This document shows, in pieces, positions 46,322-55,114 of a DNA stretch of 64,000 nucleotides. Below the pieces are notes generated by a model, which worked only from the letters and a program-made list of their open reading frames with translations, was not told where the DNA came from and ran no database searches. The position numbers and the translations under genes are program-made. The stretch comes from Rhizobium sp. C1 (GTDB taxonomy: Bacteria; Pseudomonadota; Alphaproteobacteria; Rhizobiales; Rhizobiaceae), in the NCBI RefSeq assembly GCF_021026335.1, contig NZ_JAJNCY010000010.1, positions 62,001 to 126,000 of the forward strand. Direction: 5' to 3'. The stretch's first letter is position 1. Every line of letters begins with the position of its first letter.

Positions 46322-47443
46322 TTGACGAAGACGACAAAGATGCGACGCGGCGGCCCTCCGGGTTCTGGTCCGGCATCCGGCCGGGTGGAAAAGCGCGAGC
46401 GTCCGCGCCAGGCGCCTGTGCCGGCCAAGGATGCGCGACCCAAGGCAGTGGCCGAGAGGAATGCCCCGCTGAAGCAGGAGCGCGCAGCGCCTGCCGCGCC
46501 CGAGCGCCCATTGATGACCCGCACCGGCGACACGCCCGCCGAGCGCATACCGGTCATTCTCGAAAATCAGTCCTCCGCCGGCTTCCGGCTGATCGACAGC
46601 GGTGCCGGCGAGAAGCTCGAGCAATATGGCGATTATCGTGTCGTCCGCCCTGAAGCCCAGGCGCTCTGGCAGCGTTCGCTTCCAGCCAGACACTGGGAGC
46701 ATGTCGACGCCGTCTTCACCGGCGACACCGACGAGGACGGCATGGGTCGCTGGCGCTTCCCAAAGGGCGCGCTGGGCGAAACCTGGCCTATGCAGCTTCT
46801 CGACGTCGATTTCCACGGCCGCTTTACGAGCTTCCGCCATGTCGGCGTCTTCCCGGAACAGCAGGTTCACTGGGACTGGATGCGACAGGAGATCGAAAAG
46901 GCCAAGCGCCCGGTCAAGGTGCTGAACCTCTTCGGCTATACCGGCGTCGCATCCCTGATTGCCGCCGCCGCCGGTGCTGAAGTGACCCATGTCGATGCGT
47001 CCAAGAAGGCCATCGGCTGGGGCCGCGAGAACCAGGCGCTCGCCCGTCTTGACAAGGCCCCGATCCGCTGGATCTGCGATGATGCGATGAAATTCATCGC
47101 GCGCGAAGAGCGCCGCGGCAATCGTTACGACATCATCCTCACCGACCCGCCGAAATTCGGCCGTGGTCCGAATGGCGAAGTCTGGCACCTCTTCGACCAT
47201 CTGCCGCTGATGCTCGACATCGGCCGGGAACTCCTGAGTGACAAGGCGCTCGGCTTCGTCCTGACCGCCTATTCGATCCGCGCCAGCTTCTATTCGATCC
47301 ATGAGTTGATGCGCGAGACGATGCGCGGCGCCGGCGGCGTCGTCGAATCCGGCGAACTCATCATCCGTGAAAGCGGTCTCGATGGCTCTGAAAAGGGCAG
47401 GGCGCTTTCCACTTCCCTCTTTTCGCGTTGGGTGCCCGCATGA
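46322..47443 (+). CDS. Class I SAM-dependent rRNA methyltransferase
   Basis: A 373-residue methyltransferase with a basic, Pro-rich N-terminal 60 residues and a C-terminal Rossmann domain: motif I LNLFGYTGVASLIAAAAG, the acidic VTHVDASKKA, and the DPPKFGRGPNGEVW active-site motif. It resembles the RlmI/YccW-type 23S rRNA m5C methyltransferase core without a PUA domain. The start is TTG 46322 after AGGAAAG or ATG 46340; I list the former with uncertainty. It overlaps the next RNA methyltransferase (ATGA). Confidence 0.82.
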   Translation: MTKTTKMRRGGPPGSGPASGRVEKRERPRQAPVPAKDARPKAVAERNAPLKQERAAPAAPERPLMTRTGDTPAERIPVILENQSSAGFRLIDSGAGEKLEQYGDYRVVRPEAQALWQRSLPARHWEHVDAVFTGDTDEDGMGRWRFPKGALGETWPMQLLDVDFHGRFTSFRHVGVFPEQQVHWDWMRQEIEKAKRPVKVLNLFGYTGVASLIAAAAGAEVTHVDASKKAIGWGRENQALARLDKAPIRWICDDAMKFIAREERRGNRYDIILTDPPKFGRGPNGEVWHLFDHLPLMLDIGRELLSDKALGFVLTAYSIRASFYSIHELMRETMRGAGGVVESGELIIRESGLDGSEKGRALSTSLFSRWVPA

Positions 47444-48294
47444 GCGACGCCACGAAGGGCGGCCCCGGCCGCGTCGGACAGGTCAAGGAAGTGACAAGCC
47501 TTGCCAATCCGATCATCAAGGATATCAAGGCGCTCTCCCAGAAGAAGGGCCGCGAGGAAACCGGAACCTTCATGGCCGAAGGCCTGAAGCTCGTCATCGA
47601 CGCGCTGGAACTGGGCTGGGCGATCAATACGCTGATCTATGCCAAGAACGCCAAGGACAAGCCGCTCGTCACCAAGGTTGCCGCCCGCACGGTGGCCGCC
47701 GGCGGTCTCGTGCTGGAGGTGAGTGAGAAGGTTCTCTCCGCCATCACCCGCCGCGACAATCCGCAGATGGTGGTGGGCGTCTTCAAGACGAAGTGGCGCT
47801 CGCTCTCTGATATCCGTCCCTCCGCCAACGAGACCTATATCGCGCTCGACCGCGTGCGTGATCCCGGCAATCTCGGCACGATCATTCGAACTGCCGATGC
47901 GGCGGGCGCCTCGGGTGTGATCCTCGTCGGCGAATGCACCGATCCTTTCTCGCTGGAAACCGTGCGCGCCACCATGGGCTCGGTCTTCGCGCTGCCCGTG
48001 ACCCGCGCCACGCCGGAAGAATTCCTCGCCTGGAAAAAGGGAGCGGGCGTCTCTGTCGTCGCCACGCATCTCGCCGGCGCAGTCGATTACCGCACCGTGG
48101 ATTACAAGAAGAAACCGGTCGTCGTCCTCATGGGCAACGAGCAGCAGGGGCTGCCGGATCAGCTGGCCAAAGAGGCCGATCAGCTGGCGCGCATTCCGCA
48201 GGCGGGTCTTGCCGATTCGCTCAATCTGGCTGTCGCCACCGCCGTGATGCTTTTCGAGGCGCGACGGCATCTGCTGACGTTGGAGCCGCGGTGA
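47440..48294 (+). CDS. TrmH family RNA 2'-O-methyltransferase
   Basis: A 284-residue SpoU/TrmH methyltransferase. The N-terminal substrate-binding region (about 20-100) is followed by the knotted domain with LDRVRDPGNLGTIIRTADAAG (motif 1), VLMGNEQQGLP (motif 2) and SLNLAVATAVMLFEA (motif 3). It most likely methylates a ribose in rRNA or tRNA. ATG 47440 overlaps the preceding stop as ATGA; it shares one base with the lspA start (TGATG). Confidence 0.9.
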   Translation: MSDATKGGPGRVGQVKEVTSLANPIIKDIKALSQKKGREETGTFMAEGLKLVIDALELGWAINTLIYAKNAKDKPLVTKVAARTVAAGGLVLEVSEKVLSAITRRDNPQMVVGVFKTKWRSLSDIRPSANETYIALDRVRDPGNLGTIIRTADAAGASGVILVGECTDPFSLETVRATMGSVFALPVTRATPEEFLAWKKGAGVSVVATHLAGAVDYRTVDYKKKPVVVLMGNEQQGLPDQLAKEADQLARIPQAGLADSLNLAVATAVMLFEARRHLLTLEPR

Positions 48295-48785
48295 TGGAAA
48301 AGGTCTCGCTTTTTTCCCGCGCCGTGCCGGCAGTCCTGTTCATCGTCGCGCTGCTGATCGTCGATCAGATCACAAAAATCGCGGTGGATCATTATCTGCC
48401 GCTGCAGGAGCCGGTTCATCTTCTGCCGGTTCTTGCGCTTTACCGGACCTACAATACCGGCGTCGCCTTCTCGATGTTCGATGAGATGCCGGGCTATCTG
48501 ATTGTCGGTCTGCGCCTTGCCATCGTCGCCTTCGTCACCTGGCTCTGGCTGAAGACCCCGACCTCGCGCTGGATCGCCCATCTCGGCTTCGCTCTGGTCA
48601 TTGCGGGCGCCTTCGGCAATCTCATCGACCGGTTTCTCTACGGCCATGTCATCGATTTCGTGCTCTTCCACATCGGCACATCGTGGTCCTTCGCCGTCTT
48701 CAATCTCGCCGACAGCTTCATCACCGTGGGGGCCGTTTTGATCGGTTTTGATGAAATCTTCGGAAGCACCGAAAAATCGCAATGA
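48294..48785 (+). CDS. lspA: Lipoprotein signal peptidase
   Basis: A 163-residue type II signal peptidase with four membrane segments that cleaves prolipoprotein signals. Catalytic aspartates are D121 (GHVIDF) and D140 (FNLAD), next to the conserved GNLIDRF. The open frame runs upstream through the methyltransferase gene, but ATG 48294 (TGATG overlap) is the family start. Together with lnt, this window supplies two of the three lipoprotein-maturation steps. Confidence 0.95.
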   Translation: MEKVSLFSRAVPAVLFIVALLIVDQITKIAVDHYLPLQEPVHLLPVLALYRTYNTGVAFSMFDEMPGYLIVGLRLAIVAFVTWLWLKTPTSRWIAHLGFALVIAGAFGNLIDRFLYGHVIDFVLFHIGTSWSFAVFNLADSFITVGAVLIGFDEIFGSTEKSQ

Positions 48786-48840
48786 AGGATTAACGAAGCC
48801 CGGAAACACTTCTGAAGCTTTCGCATGTTAGCACTTCCAT

Positions 48841-50556
48841 ATGCGAGATTTTGACGAACCGGACTTCCATATCGAACAGTCTCCTGTTGCCCGGCGCGGC
48901 GCGAAGCCGCTTGCCGCATGGTTTCGTCGGCTGTTTTCAACAACACGGCCACAGCAACAGGATCATGTTGCCGGGCTGAACCTCACCCGTGAGGCGCTGG
49001 CCCGCGCCGAGCGCGAAAGCGCGATGAAAAGCCGGATTCTGGCCACCGTCAGCCACGATATCCGCACCCCGCTTTCCGGCATTGCCGGCATGAGCCATCT
49101 GCTCGGCCAGACGCGGCTGACGCCCGAACAGGCGAATTATCTCTCCGGCATCGGCCAGTCGGTCCGCGCGCTTTCGCAACTGGTCGACGACCTCCTGGAC
49201 TTCTCGGCCATCGAGGCCGGCCGCTTCCATCTTCATCTGCGCGATGACGATCTGCGTCAGTTGATCGAAAGCGTCGTCGAAATGCTGGCCCATCGCGCCC
49301 ACGAAAAGGGCATCGAGATTGCCAGCTTTGTCGCCGCCGATGTGCCGGGCCTGCTCTCTTTCGATCCGGAGCGGCTGCGTCAGGTTCTTTTCAATCTCGT
49401 CGGCAATGCAGTGAAATTCACCAGCGAAGGGGGCGTTCTTGTCTCGGCCTGTATGGTTGAGGGCGAGCTGGAAATCCGCGTCCGCGACACCGGCCCCGGT
49501 ATGACGGCGCGCGAGCAGGAGAAACTCTTCCGCGAATTCGAGCAGGTGGGCGAGGAGAAAAACAAGGTCGGCGGCTCTGGCCTCGGCCTTGCCATTTCCC
49601 GCCGCATTCTGCTCGAGGCAGGCGGCAGCGTTGATGTTGAAAGCCGGCTCGGGATCGGCAGCACATTCATCCTGCGCATGCCGGTGGGACAGCCATCCGA
49701 TATCCGTCTGCGCCAGGCGCGCGCCACCATGCTGTCGAGCACGCATATGCTCGTCATCGCCCCCGATGGCGCCTGCCGCGAGGCGCTGGCCGCCACCGTC
49801 ACGAGCCTGGGCGGCAGGGTCATGCTGGCCGCTACGCCCGCCGAGGTCGCGGCAAGTCTCGATGCCGTTTCCGCCGATGCCCTGACCGACATCGTGGTCG
49901 ACCGTCGGCTGGCTGATCTTCTGTCGGACGATCTGCGCAGGCACCCCGTCTTTCGCAATCCGGCCACCCGCCGCATCCTTCTCATCGATCCGGAAAGCAG
50001 AAGCGGTTCCCGCTTCTTTGGCGCAGGCTATGATTCCTGGCTGGTGCGCCCGCTTCGCGAGCGCTCGCTGATCGGCGTCCTGCAGGGCCGCATGAAGGGC
50101 ATCGAGCTGCGTGACCCGATCAATGACAACGGCAACAATTCGCGCTGGACGCATGCCGAAGGCAGCGGGCTGGATGTGCTGCTGGCCGAAGACGATCCCG
50201 TCAACCGGCTGCTTTTGAAGACGGTGCTCAAGAAGAGCGGCCACCGCGTGACCGAGGTCGAGACCTTCCGCGATCTCATCGCTGCGGCGGCGCGGTCGTC
50301 CGGCCGGCCGGGCGCAGTCGTGACGGATCTTTCCATGCCGGGCGGTAATGGGCTCGATGCACTCGCCGCCATCCGCGATTTCGAGCGCGCCAATCGCCTG
50401 GCTGAAATTCCGCTCATCGTTGTCACCGGTTCTGCCGGCGCCGATACGAGGAAGGCCGCCATTGACGCCGGGGCGACGGAGCTTTTCGTCAAGCCAGCCG
50501 ATCCGGCGACGCTGGCCGATCTCCTCGCCTCTTATGCCGCGCGCCGCGCCGGCTGA
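48841..50556 (+). CDS. Soluble hybrid histidine kinase with pseudo-receiver and receiver
   Basis: A 571-residue hybrid kinase without any membrane segment or sensor domain. Domains: short basic N-terminus (1-55), HisKA with SHDIRTPLSGI (H72), HATPase with N-box (FNLVGNAVKFT), G1 RDTGPGM and G2 GGSGLGLAISRR (to about 285), a degenerate receiver (303-418) lacking the acidic pair and with arginine at the conserved lysine position, then a true receiver (about 447-571) with EDDPVNR and D496 in VTDLSMP and VKPAD. Output is probably phosphotransfer to an unseen Hpt protein. No good ribosome binding site precedes ATG 48841. Confidence 0.88.
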   Translation: MRDFDEPDFHIEQSPVARRGAKPLAAWFRRLFSTTRPQQQDHVAGLNLTREALARAERESAMKSRILATVSHDIRTPLSGIAGMSHLLGQTRLTPEQANYLSGIGQSVRALSQLVDDLLDFSAIEAGRFHLHLRDDDLRQLIESVVEMLAHRAHEKGIEIASFVAADVPGLLSFDPERLRQVLFNLVGNAVKFTSEGGVLVSACMVEGELEIRVRDTGPGMTAREQEKLFREFEQVGEEKNKVGGSGLGLAISRRILLEAGGSVDVESRLGIGSTFILRMPVGQPSDIRLRQARATMLSSTHMLVIAPDGACREALAATVTSLGGRVMLAATPAEVAASLDAVSADALTDIVVDRRLADLLSDDLRRHPVFRNPATRRILLIDPESRSGSRFFGAGYDSWLVRPLRERSLIGVLQGRMKGIELRDPINDNGNNSRWTHAEGSGLDVLLAEDDPVNRLLLKTVLKKSGHRVTEVETFRDLIAAAARSSGRPGAVVTDLSMPGGNGLDALAAIRDFERANRLAEIPLIVVTGSAGADTRKAAIDAGATELFVKPADPATLADLLASYAARRAG

Positions 50557-50570
50557 TATGTGCTTCCTCC

Positions 50571-50588
50571 GTCCGGAATATTCCGGAC
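50571..50588. repeat. Perfect 18-bp palindrome after hybrid kinase
   Basis: GTCCGGAATATTCCGGAC at 50571-50588 is a perfect palindrome 14 bases after the kinase stop. It could form an 8-base hairpin or be a binding site for a dimeric regulator of the downstream acyltransferase gene; no T-run follows. Confidence 0.6.
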
Positions 50589-50772
50589 GCAAAGGGAAAA
50601 CGGAACTGTCTGCAACGCAAGAAACGTGAATACTGCAGGCGATTATATTTACCCAGGCTCGTGGATAATCCTGCTAAAGTAAGTGCAGGGACACGTTTCT
50701 GTCCTATTAATGTCACCGCTATGTCGTATAAGCGTGGTTAATCGCCCTCAACTGAAAGAGGCATGAATCGCG

Positions 50773-51648
50773 ATGACGACAGAAACGCTCAACCCGGATA
50801 TCCTTGCCGGACAGGACGCGACGCTGGCACGCCTGACCGCCGACAATAGCGGCGTTCTCGGCCGCATCGGCACTCTGGAAACCCGCATTGCCCGCACCGC
50901 CTCGGAAATCGATGCCGCGCAGGCGATCCGCTATCGCGTTTTCGTTGAGGAAATGCATGCGCAGGTGCCGCCGGAATCGGCGCGCAAACGTCGAGACATC
51001 GACGCCTGGGATGCTATCTGCGATCATCTTCTCGTTCTCGATACGGCCATCGAAGGCGATGCCGAAGACCAGATCGTCGGCACCTATCGCCTGTTGCGTC
51101 AGGACGTGGCCATGACCAATGGCGGCTTCTATTCCTCCTCCGAGTTTGAGGTGGCCGATCTCGTCGCCCGCCATCCGGACAAGCGCTTCATGGAACTTGG
51201 CCGCTCTTGCGTACTGCCGCAATATCGCACCAAGCGCACGGTGGAGCTTCTCTGGCAGGGTAACTGGGCTTACGCGCTCAAGCATCGCATCGATGTGATG
51301 TTCGGCTGCGCCTCCTTCGCCGGGGCTGTTCCGGAAGAGCATGCATTGGCTCTGTCCTATCTGCACCACAACGCGCTCGCAAAGGGACGCTGGCGGGTCG
51401 AGGCGCTGCCGGAACTCGAACATTCCATGGACCTGATGCCGGCCGAAGCGATCAATCCGCGCAAGGCGCTCGCCGCTCTGCCGCCGCTCATCAAGGGCTA
51501 TCTGCGCCTCGGCGCGATGGTCGGCGAGGGCGCTGTCGTCGACCGCGCCTTCCGCACCACCGATGTTCTGATCGTGTTGCCGATCCACACGATTTCCGAG
51601 CGTTACCGGAATTATTACGGCAACGACGCCGGACGATTTGCCGGCTGA
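50773..51648 (+). CDS. olsB: L-ornithine N(alpha)-acyltransferase OlsB-like
   Basis: A 291-residue GNAT-like acyltransferase matching the OlsB family, which transfers a 3-hydroxyacyl chain from acyl-ACP to ornithine in the first step of ornithine-lipid synthesis. Family cues are VLGRIGTLETRIARTASEIDAAQ, IRYRVFVEEM, DAWDAICDHLLVLD, ELGRSCVLPQYR and the C-terminal KGYLRLGAMVGEGAVVDRAF. OlsA is not adjacent. The start ATG 50773 follows AAAGAGGC. Ornithine lipids matter under phosphate limitation, fitting the PhoB system nearby, although no PHO box was seen. Confidence 0.88.
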   Translation: MTTETLNPDILAGQDATLARLTADNSGVLGRIGTLETRIARTASEIDAAQAIRYRVFVEEMHAQVPPESARKRRDIDAWDAICDHLLVLDTAIEGDAEDQIVGTYRLLRQDVAMTNGGFYSSSEFEVADLVARHPDKRFMELGRSCVLPQYRTKRTVELLWQGNWAYALKHRIDVMFGCASFAGAVPEEHALALSYLHHNALAKGRWRVEALPELEHSMDLMPAEAINPRKALAALPPLIKGYLRLGAMVGEGAVVDRAFRTTDVLIVLPIHTISERYRNYYGNDAGRFAG

Positions 51649-51689
51649 GTCGCGGTTCTTATTGGACCGTTGGCCGCAGCGATGCGGCC

Positions 51690-51812
51690 ACATCCGTCTC
51701 CCCCCTTGTGGGGGAGATGGCGGCAGCCAGAGGGGGCTTGGCCGCAAACGTTGTTCAAGCGAATAGAAAGAGCCCTCCCCAACACTCCCCACAAGGGGGA
51801 GGGAGAGGAGTG
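51690..51812. repeat. Inverted pair of C-run/G-run palindromes (rhizobial intergenic repeat)
   Basis: A hairpin unit CTCCCCCCTTGTGGGGGAG around 51698-51716 and an oppositely oriented variant CTCCCCACAAGGGGGAG around 51785-51801 bound about 70 bases. It sits between convergent olsB and the aminopeptidase gene and probably folds in both transcripts. Related to the palindrome at 6835-6868. Confidence 0.7.
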
Positions 51813-51822
51813 GCCGCTTCCC

Positions 51823-53067
51823 TTAAGCCCACTCACCCTTCCGGAATACCGGCACCTTGGAACCATCCGCCGCGATGCCGTCGATGTCGATCTCGCCGGA
51901 GCCGATCATCCAGTCGATATGGATGAGCGAGGAGTTGCCGCCCTGCGCCTTGATCTGGTCCGGCGTGAGGTTCGCGCCGTCGACGAAGCACTTCGAATAG
52001 CACTGGCCGAGCGCGATATGGCAGGCGGCGTTTTCGTCGAACAGCGTGTTGTAGAAGAGCAGGCCCGACGCCGAGATCGGCGAGGAATGCGGCACCAGCG
52101 CCACTTCGCCAATGCGCCGCGCGCCCTCGTCGGTGTCGAGCACTTTGAGAAGCACAGCCTCGCCCTTCGTCGCCTTCGCCTCTACGATGCGGCCCTGTTC
52201 GAAACGAACCTCGATATTGTCGATCAGCGTGCCCTGATGGCTGAGCGGCTTGGTCGAGCGGACGTAACCGTCCACCTTGCGCGCATGCGGCGTGGTGAAC
52301 ACCTCTTCCGTCGGGATATTCGGATTGCAGGTCACGCCATTCTTGGCGGTCGATGCGCCGCCATGCCATTCATGGCCGTCGGCAAGCCCCACCGTCAGGT
52401 CGGTGCCCGGCCCGGTGAAGTGCAGCGCCGAGAAGCGCATGTCATTCAGCCACTTCGAGCGTTTGGCGAGGTTCGCGTTATGCTCCTTCCAGGCCGCGAC
52501 CGGATCGTCGCGATCGACGCGCGAGGCGGCAAAGATCGCGTCCGCCAGCTTCTTCACGGCTTCGTCTTCCGGCAGACCGGGAAACATCTGCTTGGCCCAG
52601 GACGGGTTCGGATAGGAGACGATGTTCCAGTTGATGTCGAAGTTGGAGATCTTCTCCAGCGCCGGCTTGTAGGCAACCGACATGGCGCGGTTGGCGCGTG
52701 CGACCTTGGCCGTATCCTCGTTGGCCAGTAGCATCGGGTTGTCGCCCGAAATGGCAAGTCGGGCAGTCCCTGCCTCATAGGCCTTGGCCATGCCCTCGTA
52801 GAGCCAGGTCGCCGCCTTGTCGAAATTCTTGTCACTGCCGTAGCGATAGCGCGCCAGCGTTGCCTCCTCGTCATTATAGAAGGCCGAAACGAGCCCGCCG
52901 CCGACCAGATAGGCATGCTTGATAATGAGGCGAACCAGCGGTGCTGCCGCAAACGGCGCGGTGATAACCAGATCCTGGTTCTCCTGCAGTTGCAGGCCGA
53001 CCTTCACGGCGACTTCAGCCAGCTTTTCCAGTTTGATCGGGTCGATGGGCGTCTCAGTCATGGTCAT
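51823..53067 (-). CDS. M29 family aminopeptidase
   Basis: A 414-residue thermophilic-aminopeptidase (M29, AmpS/PepS) family metalloenzyme. Visible segments are LHFTGPGTDLTVGLADGHEW, NIPTEEVFTTPHARKVDGYV (metal-binding Glu), VALVPHSSPIS, and LLFYNTLFDENAACHIALGQ with the IHIDWMIGS ending, which supply the Glu/His/Asp ligands of the dinuclear metal site. It removes N-terminal residues from peptides in the cytoplasm. Tandem ATGs at 53067 and 53061; the first is used. It lies 58 bases after ybaK on the same strand. Confidence 0.92.
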   Translation of the reverse strand: MTMTETPIDPIKLEKLAEVAVKVGLQLQENQDLVITAPFAAAPLVRLIIKHAYLVGGGLVSAFYNDEEATLARYRYGSDKNFDKAATWLYEGMAKAYEAGTARLAISGDNPMLLANEDTAKVARANRAMSVAYKPALEKISNFDINWNIVSYPNPSWAKQMFPGLPEDEAVKKLADAIFAASRVDRDDPVAAWKEHNANLAKRSKWLNDMRFSALHFTGPGTDLTVGLADGHEWHGGASTAKNGVTCNPNIPTEEVFTTPHARKVDGYVRSTKPLSHQGTLIDNIEVRFEQGRIVEAKATKGEAVLLKVLDTDEGARRIGEVALVPHSSPISASGLLFYNTLFDENAACHIALGQCYSKCFVDGANLTPDQIKAQGGNSSLIHIDWMIGSGEIDIDGIAADGSKVPVFRKGEWA

Positions 53068-53125
53068 GTCTTTCGATGTTGCACTTCATTGGGTTGCGCC
53101 GGCCGGCAACGGCGGCTTGAAAATG

Positions 53126-53599
53126 TCAGGCGATGACGGGCGCGGCCTTTGCTCCGATGGCCGTCAACGCATCTGCGGGGGCGAGCCTCACCTGAAGCCC
53201 CCTCTGTCCGCCATTCATGAACACATAAGGCTCCGCCATCGCGCTTTCTTCGATCACAGTCGGCACGGCCTTGCGCTGGCCGAAGGGCGAAATGCCGCCG
53301 ACCACGTAGCCGGTATGCTTTTCCGCCGCCGTCGGCTTCATCATGTTGGCCGACTTGCCGCCAAAGGCCGCCGCCAGCTTCTTCATGGAAACCTCGTGGT
53401 TGGAGGGAAGCACGACGCAGACCGCCTTGCCGTCCACCTCCGCCATCAGCGTCTTGAGCACCCGCGAGGGCGGTTCGCCGATCGCCTCCGCTGCCGCCAT
53501 GCCGATGCGGTCGGCGTCCGGATCGTAATCGTAGGAGACCACCTCATAGGCGACCTTCGCCCTGTCGAGCGCCTGTGTGGCTCGCGTCGTCTTCGCCAT
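53126..53599 (-). CDS. ybaK: Cys-tRNA(Pro) deacylase YbaK/EbsC family
   Basis: A 157-residue YbaK-type editing domain that hydrolyses mischarged Cys-tRNA(Pro). Conserved elements are the VLKTLMAEVDGK lysine-containing strand, VLPSNHEVSMKKLAAAFG and GYVVGGISPFGQRK. Three bases separate it from the ArsC/Spx-like gene upstream, so the two are one transcript with the aminopeptidase gene following. Confidence 0.92.
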   Translation of the reverse strand: MAKTTRATQALDRAKVAYEVVSYDYDPDADRIGMAAAEAIGEPPSRVLKTLMAEVDGKAVCVVLPSNHEVSMKKLAAAFGGKSANMMKPTAAEKHTGYVVGGISPFGQRKAVPTVIEESAMAEPYVFMNGGQRGLQVRLAPADALTAIGAKAAPVIA

Positions 53600-53602
53600 C
53601 CG

Positions 53603-53953
53603 TCAGGCTCCGAAGAAATCCGAATAATGTTCCGGCTTGAAGCCGAGCATCAGCTTGCCGTCCTGGTCAAGAACCGGCCGCTTGATCATCGAAGGCTGCG
53701 AAAGCATGAGTCGGATCGCCTTGGCCTCGTCCAGATCTGCTTTCTCGGCCTCGTCAAGCTTCTTGAACGTGGTGCCGGCGCGGTTCAACACCTTGTCCCA
53801 GCCAAGCGCCGAACACCAGGTTTTCAGCGAGGCTTCATCGATGCCGGATGTCTTGTAGTCATGGAAATCATACGCCACGCCATGCGCCTTCAGCCAGTCG
53901 AAGGCCTTCTTCATGGTGTCGCAATTCTTGATGCCGTAAATGATGGTTGTCAT
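53603..53953 (-). CDS. ArsC/Spx/YffB family thioredoxin-fold protein
   Basis: A 116-residue ArsC-like reductase-fold protein with the N-terminal YGIKNCDTMKKAFDWL motif (single active-site cysteine, C11) and C-terminal PSMIKRPVL and GFKPEHYSDFF, typical of the YffB subgroup. The arginine triad of true arsenate reductases is not evident, so arsenate reduction is doubtful; a glutathione-linked thiol role is more likely. First gene of the ybaK-aminopeptidase cluster. Confidence 0.88.
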   Translation of the reverse strand: MTTIIYGIKNCDTMKKAFDWLKAHGVAYDFHDYKTSGIDEASLKTWCSALGWDKVLNRAGTTFKKLDEAEKADLDEAKAIRLMLSQPSMIKRPVLDQDGKLMLGFKPEHYSDFFGA

Positions 53954-54124
53954 GCTGTCCGCTCCGGGATGGGACCGTATAAGTCGGCCATCTGCCGCAC
54001 AGCGTCAAGGGCGAAACATGCCGCTCCGGACCGGCTCAAAGGCAGCGCATGTCCCGGTAGCACAATCAAAAATAACACTATTTTTAGAAATCACTGTTAA
54101 ATAAGCCACAATGGGTTTTGCGGG

Positions 54125-54688
54125 ATGTTATCCGCAGTTCGGTCTTCGCGCATGATGAGCGTTTCGAAATACGACAGTATTGTTTCCCGCTTTCGCCGTC
54201 AGCGGGCAGGGGCCGCGGCCGTGGAGTTCGCGGTCGTTTTTCCGTTGATGCTGGTGATTTTTGCCGCCACGGTTGACCTCGGTTTTGCCTATTATCAGAA
54301 ATCGCGCATCGGCTCGGCCATTTCGGCGGCGGCCTATTACGCCGTGCGAAACGGCAGCAGCCTCAACAGCGGCACTGCCGACGCCATGCGCACGACGCTG
54401 CAAGGTATCATTCGCAGCACGCTCGGACTGTCGACCGACATTACCGTCACGGTTCTCATCAACAATTCCACCAACGCTGCCGACGCCTCGAACTATTTCT
54501 GCGTCACCGGCTATCCGCCCGCTTATTCCAGCACGGGAACAAGCCAGAGCGGCTGCTCGGGAAATCTGACCTCTGGCAAGTTCGTCACCATCCGGGTCAC
54601 CGAACAGCTGAAGCCGCTGATCCTTCCGCCGGGCTTTCTGGCCAGCGTCTACGGGCTGGACCGTTCCGTCATCGCGAGGGTCATCTGA
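54125..54688 (+). CDS. TadE-like pilus assembly protein
   Basis: A 187-residue pseudopilin-like protein. The N-terminal segment AGAAAVEFAVVFPLMLVIFAATVD (about 28-51) has the TadE signature of an Ala/Glu-containing hydrophobic helix, followed by a periplasmic domain with two cysteines (YFCVTG, QSGCSGN). Minor components of Flp/Tad pili have this design. Starts at ATG 54125 or one of two tandem ATGs at 54152-54157. The stop overlaps the next TadE-like gene (TGATG). No Tad ATPase or secretin genes are in the window. Confidence 0.85.
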   Translation: MLSAVRSSRMMSVSKYDSIVSRFRRQRAGAAAVEFAVVFPLMLVIFAATVDLGFAYYQKSRIGSAISAAAYYAVRNGSSLNSGTADAMRTTLQGIIRSTLGLSTDITVTVLINNSTNAADASNYFCVTGYPPAYSSTGTSQSGCSGNLTSGKFVTIRVTEQLKPLILPPGFLASVYGLDRSVIARVI

Positions 54689-55110
54689 TGCACCCGCGCC
54701 GGAGCATCAAGGCATTCCTGAAGAGGCGGGACGGTGCCGCCGCCGTCGAATTCGCCGTCGTTTTCCCGCTGTTTGCGCTTGTCCTTTTCGGCGGTCTTGG
54801 CTTCGGCATGGCGATGCTCGATCTGAATGCACTTCAGGCCGTGGCAACGCAGGCCGCGCGCTGCCTCGCCATTTCCGGCGCACCCTGCACGACGCCGATC
54901 CCCAATTGTTCGGACACGACAGCGCAATGTTATATAGAGCAGCTCGCCGCCAAGCAGGGCCTGTCCGGCGTCAAGGCCAGCCAGTTGACGATCAATGCCA
55001 ATTATCTCGTCGGGACGGCAGGCTTCACCCGCGTCCAGATCACCTATCCCATGAGCCTTGCCGGCTACAGTTTCTCCCTCAGCGCCACCGCGCAATTTCC
55101 GAACGGGTAA
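54688..55110 (+). CDS. Second TadE-like pilus assembly protein
   Basis: A 140-residue TadE-family protein with DGAAAVEFAVVFPLFALVLFGGL (about 15-37) as membrane/processing helix and a short periplasmic domain with paired cysteines (ARCLAISGAPC, NCSDTTAQC). Its N-terminal helix is almost the same as the preceding protein, suggesting tandem duplication and divergence. It starts within the stop of the first and ends 4 bases before the TadG-like gene. Confidence 0.85.
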   Translation: MHPRRSIKAFLKRRDGAAAVEFAVVFPLFALVLFGGLGFGMAMLDLNALQAVATQAARCLAISGAPCTTPIPNCSDTTAQCYIEQLAAKQGLSGVKASQLTINANYLVGTAGFTRVQITYPMSLAGYSFSLSATAQFPNG

Positions 55111-55114
55111 CGTC

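Noticed and set aside
53603-53953. Arsenate reductase for arsenic resistance
   Set aside because: The protein is of the YffB/Spx-like subgroup, the arginine triad is not evident, and there are no other ars genes nearby.
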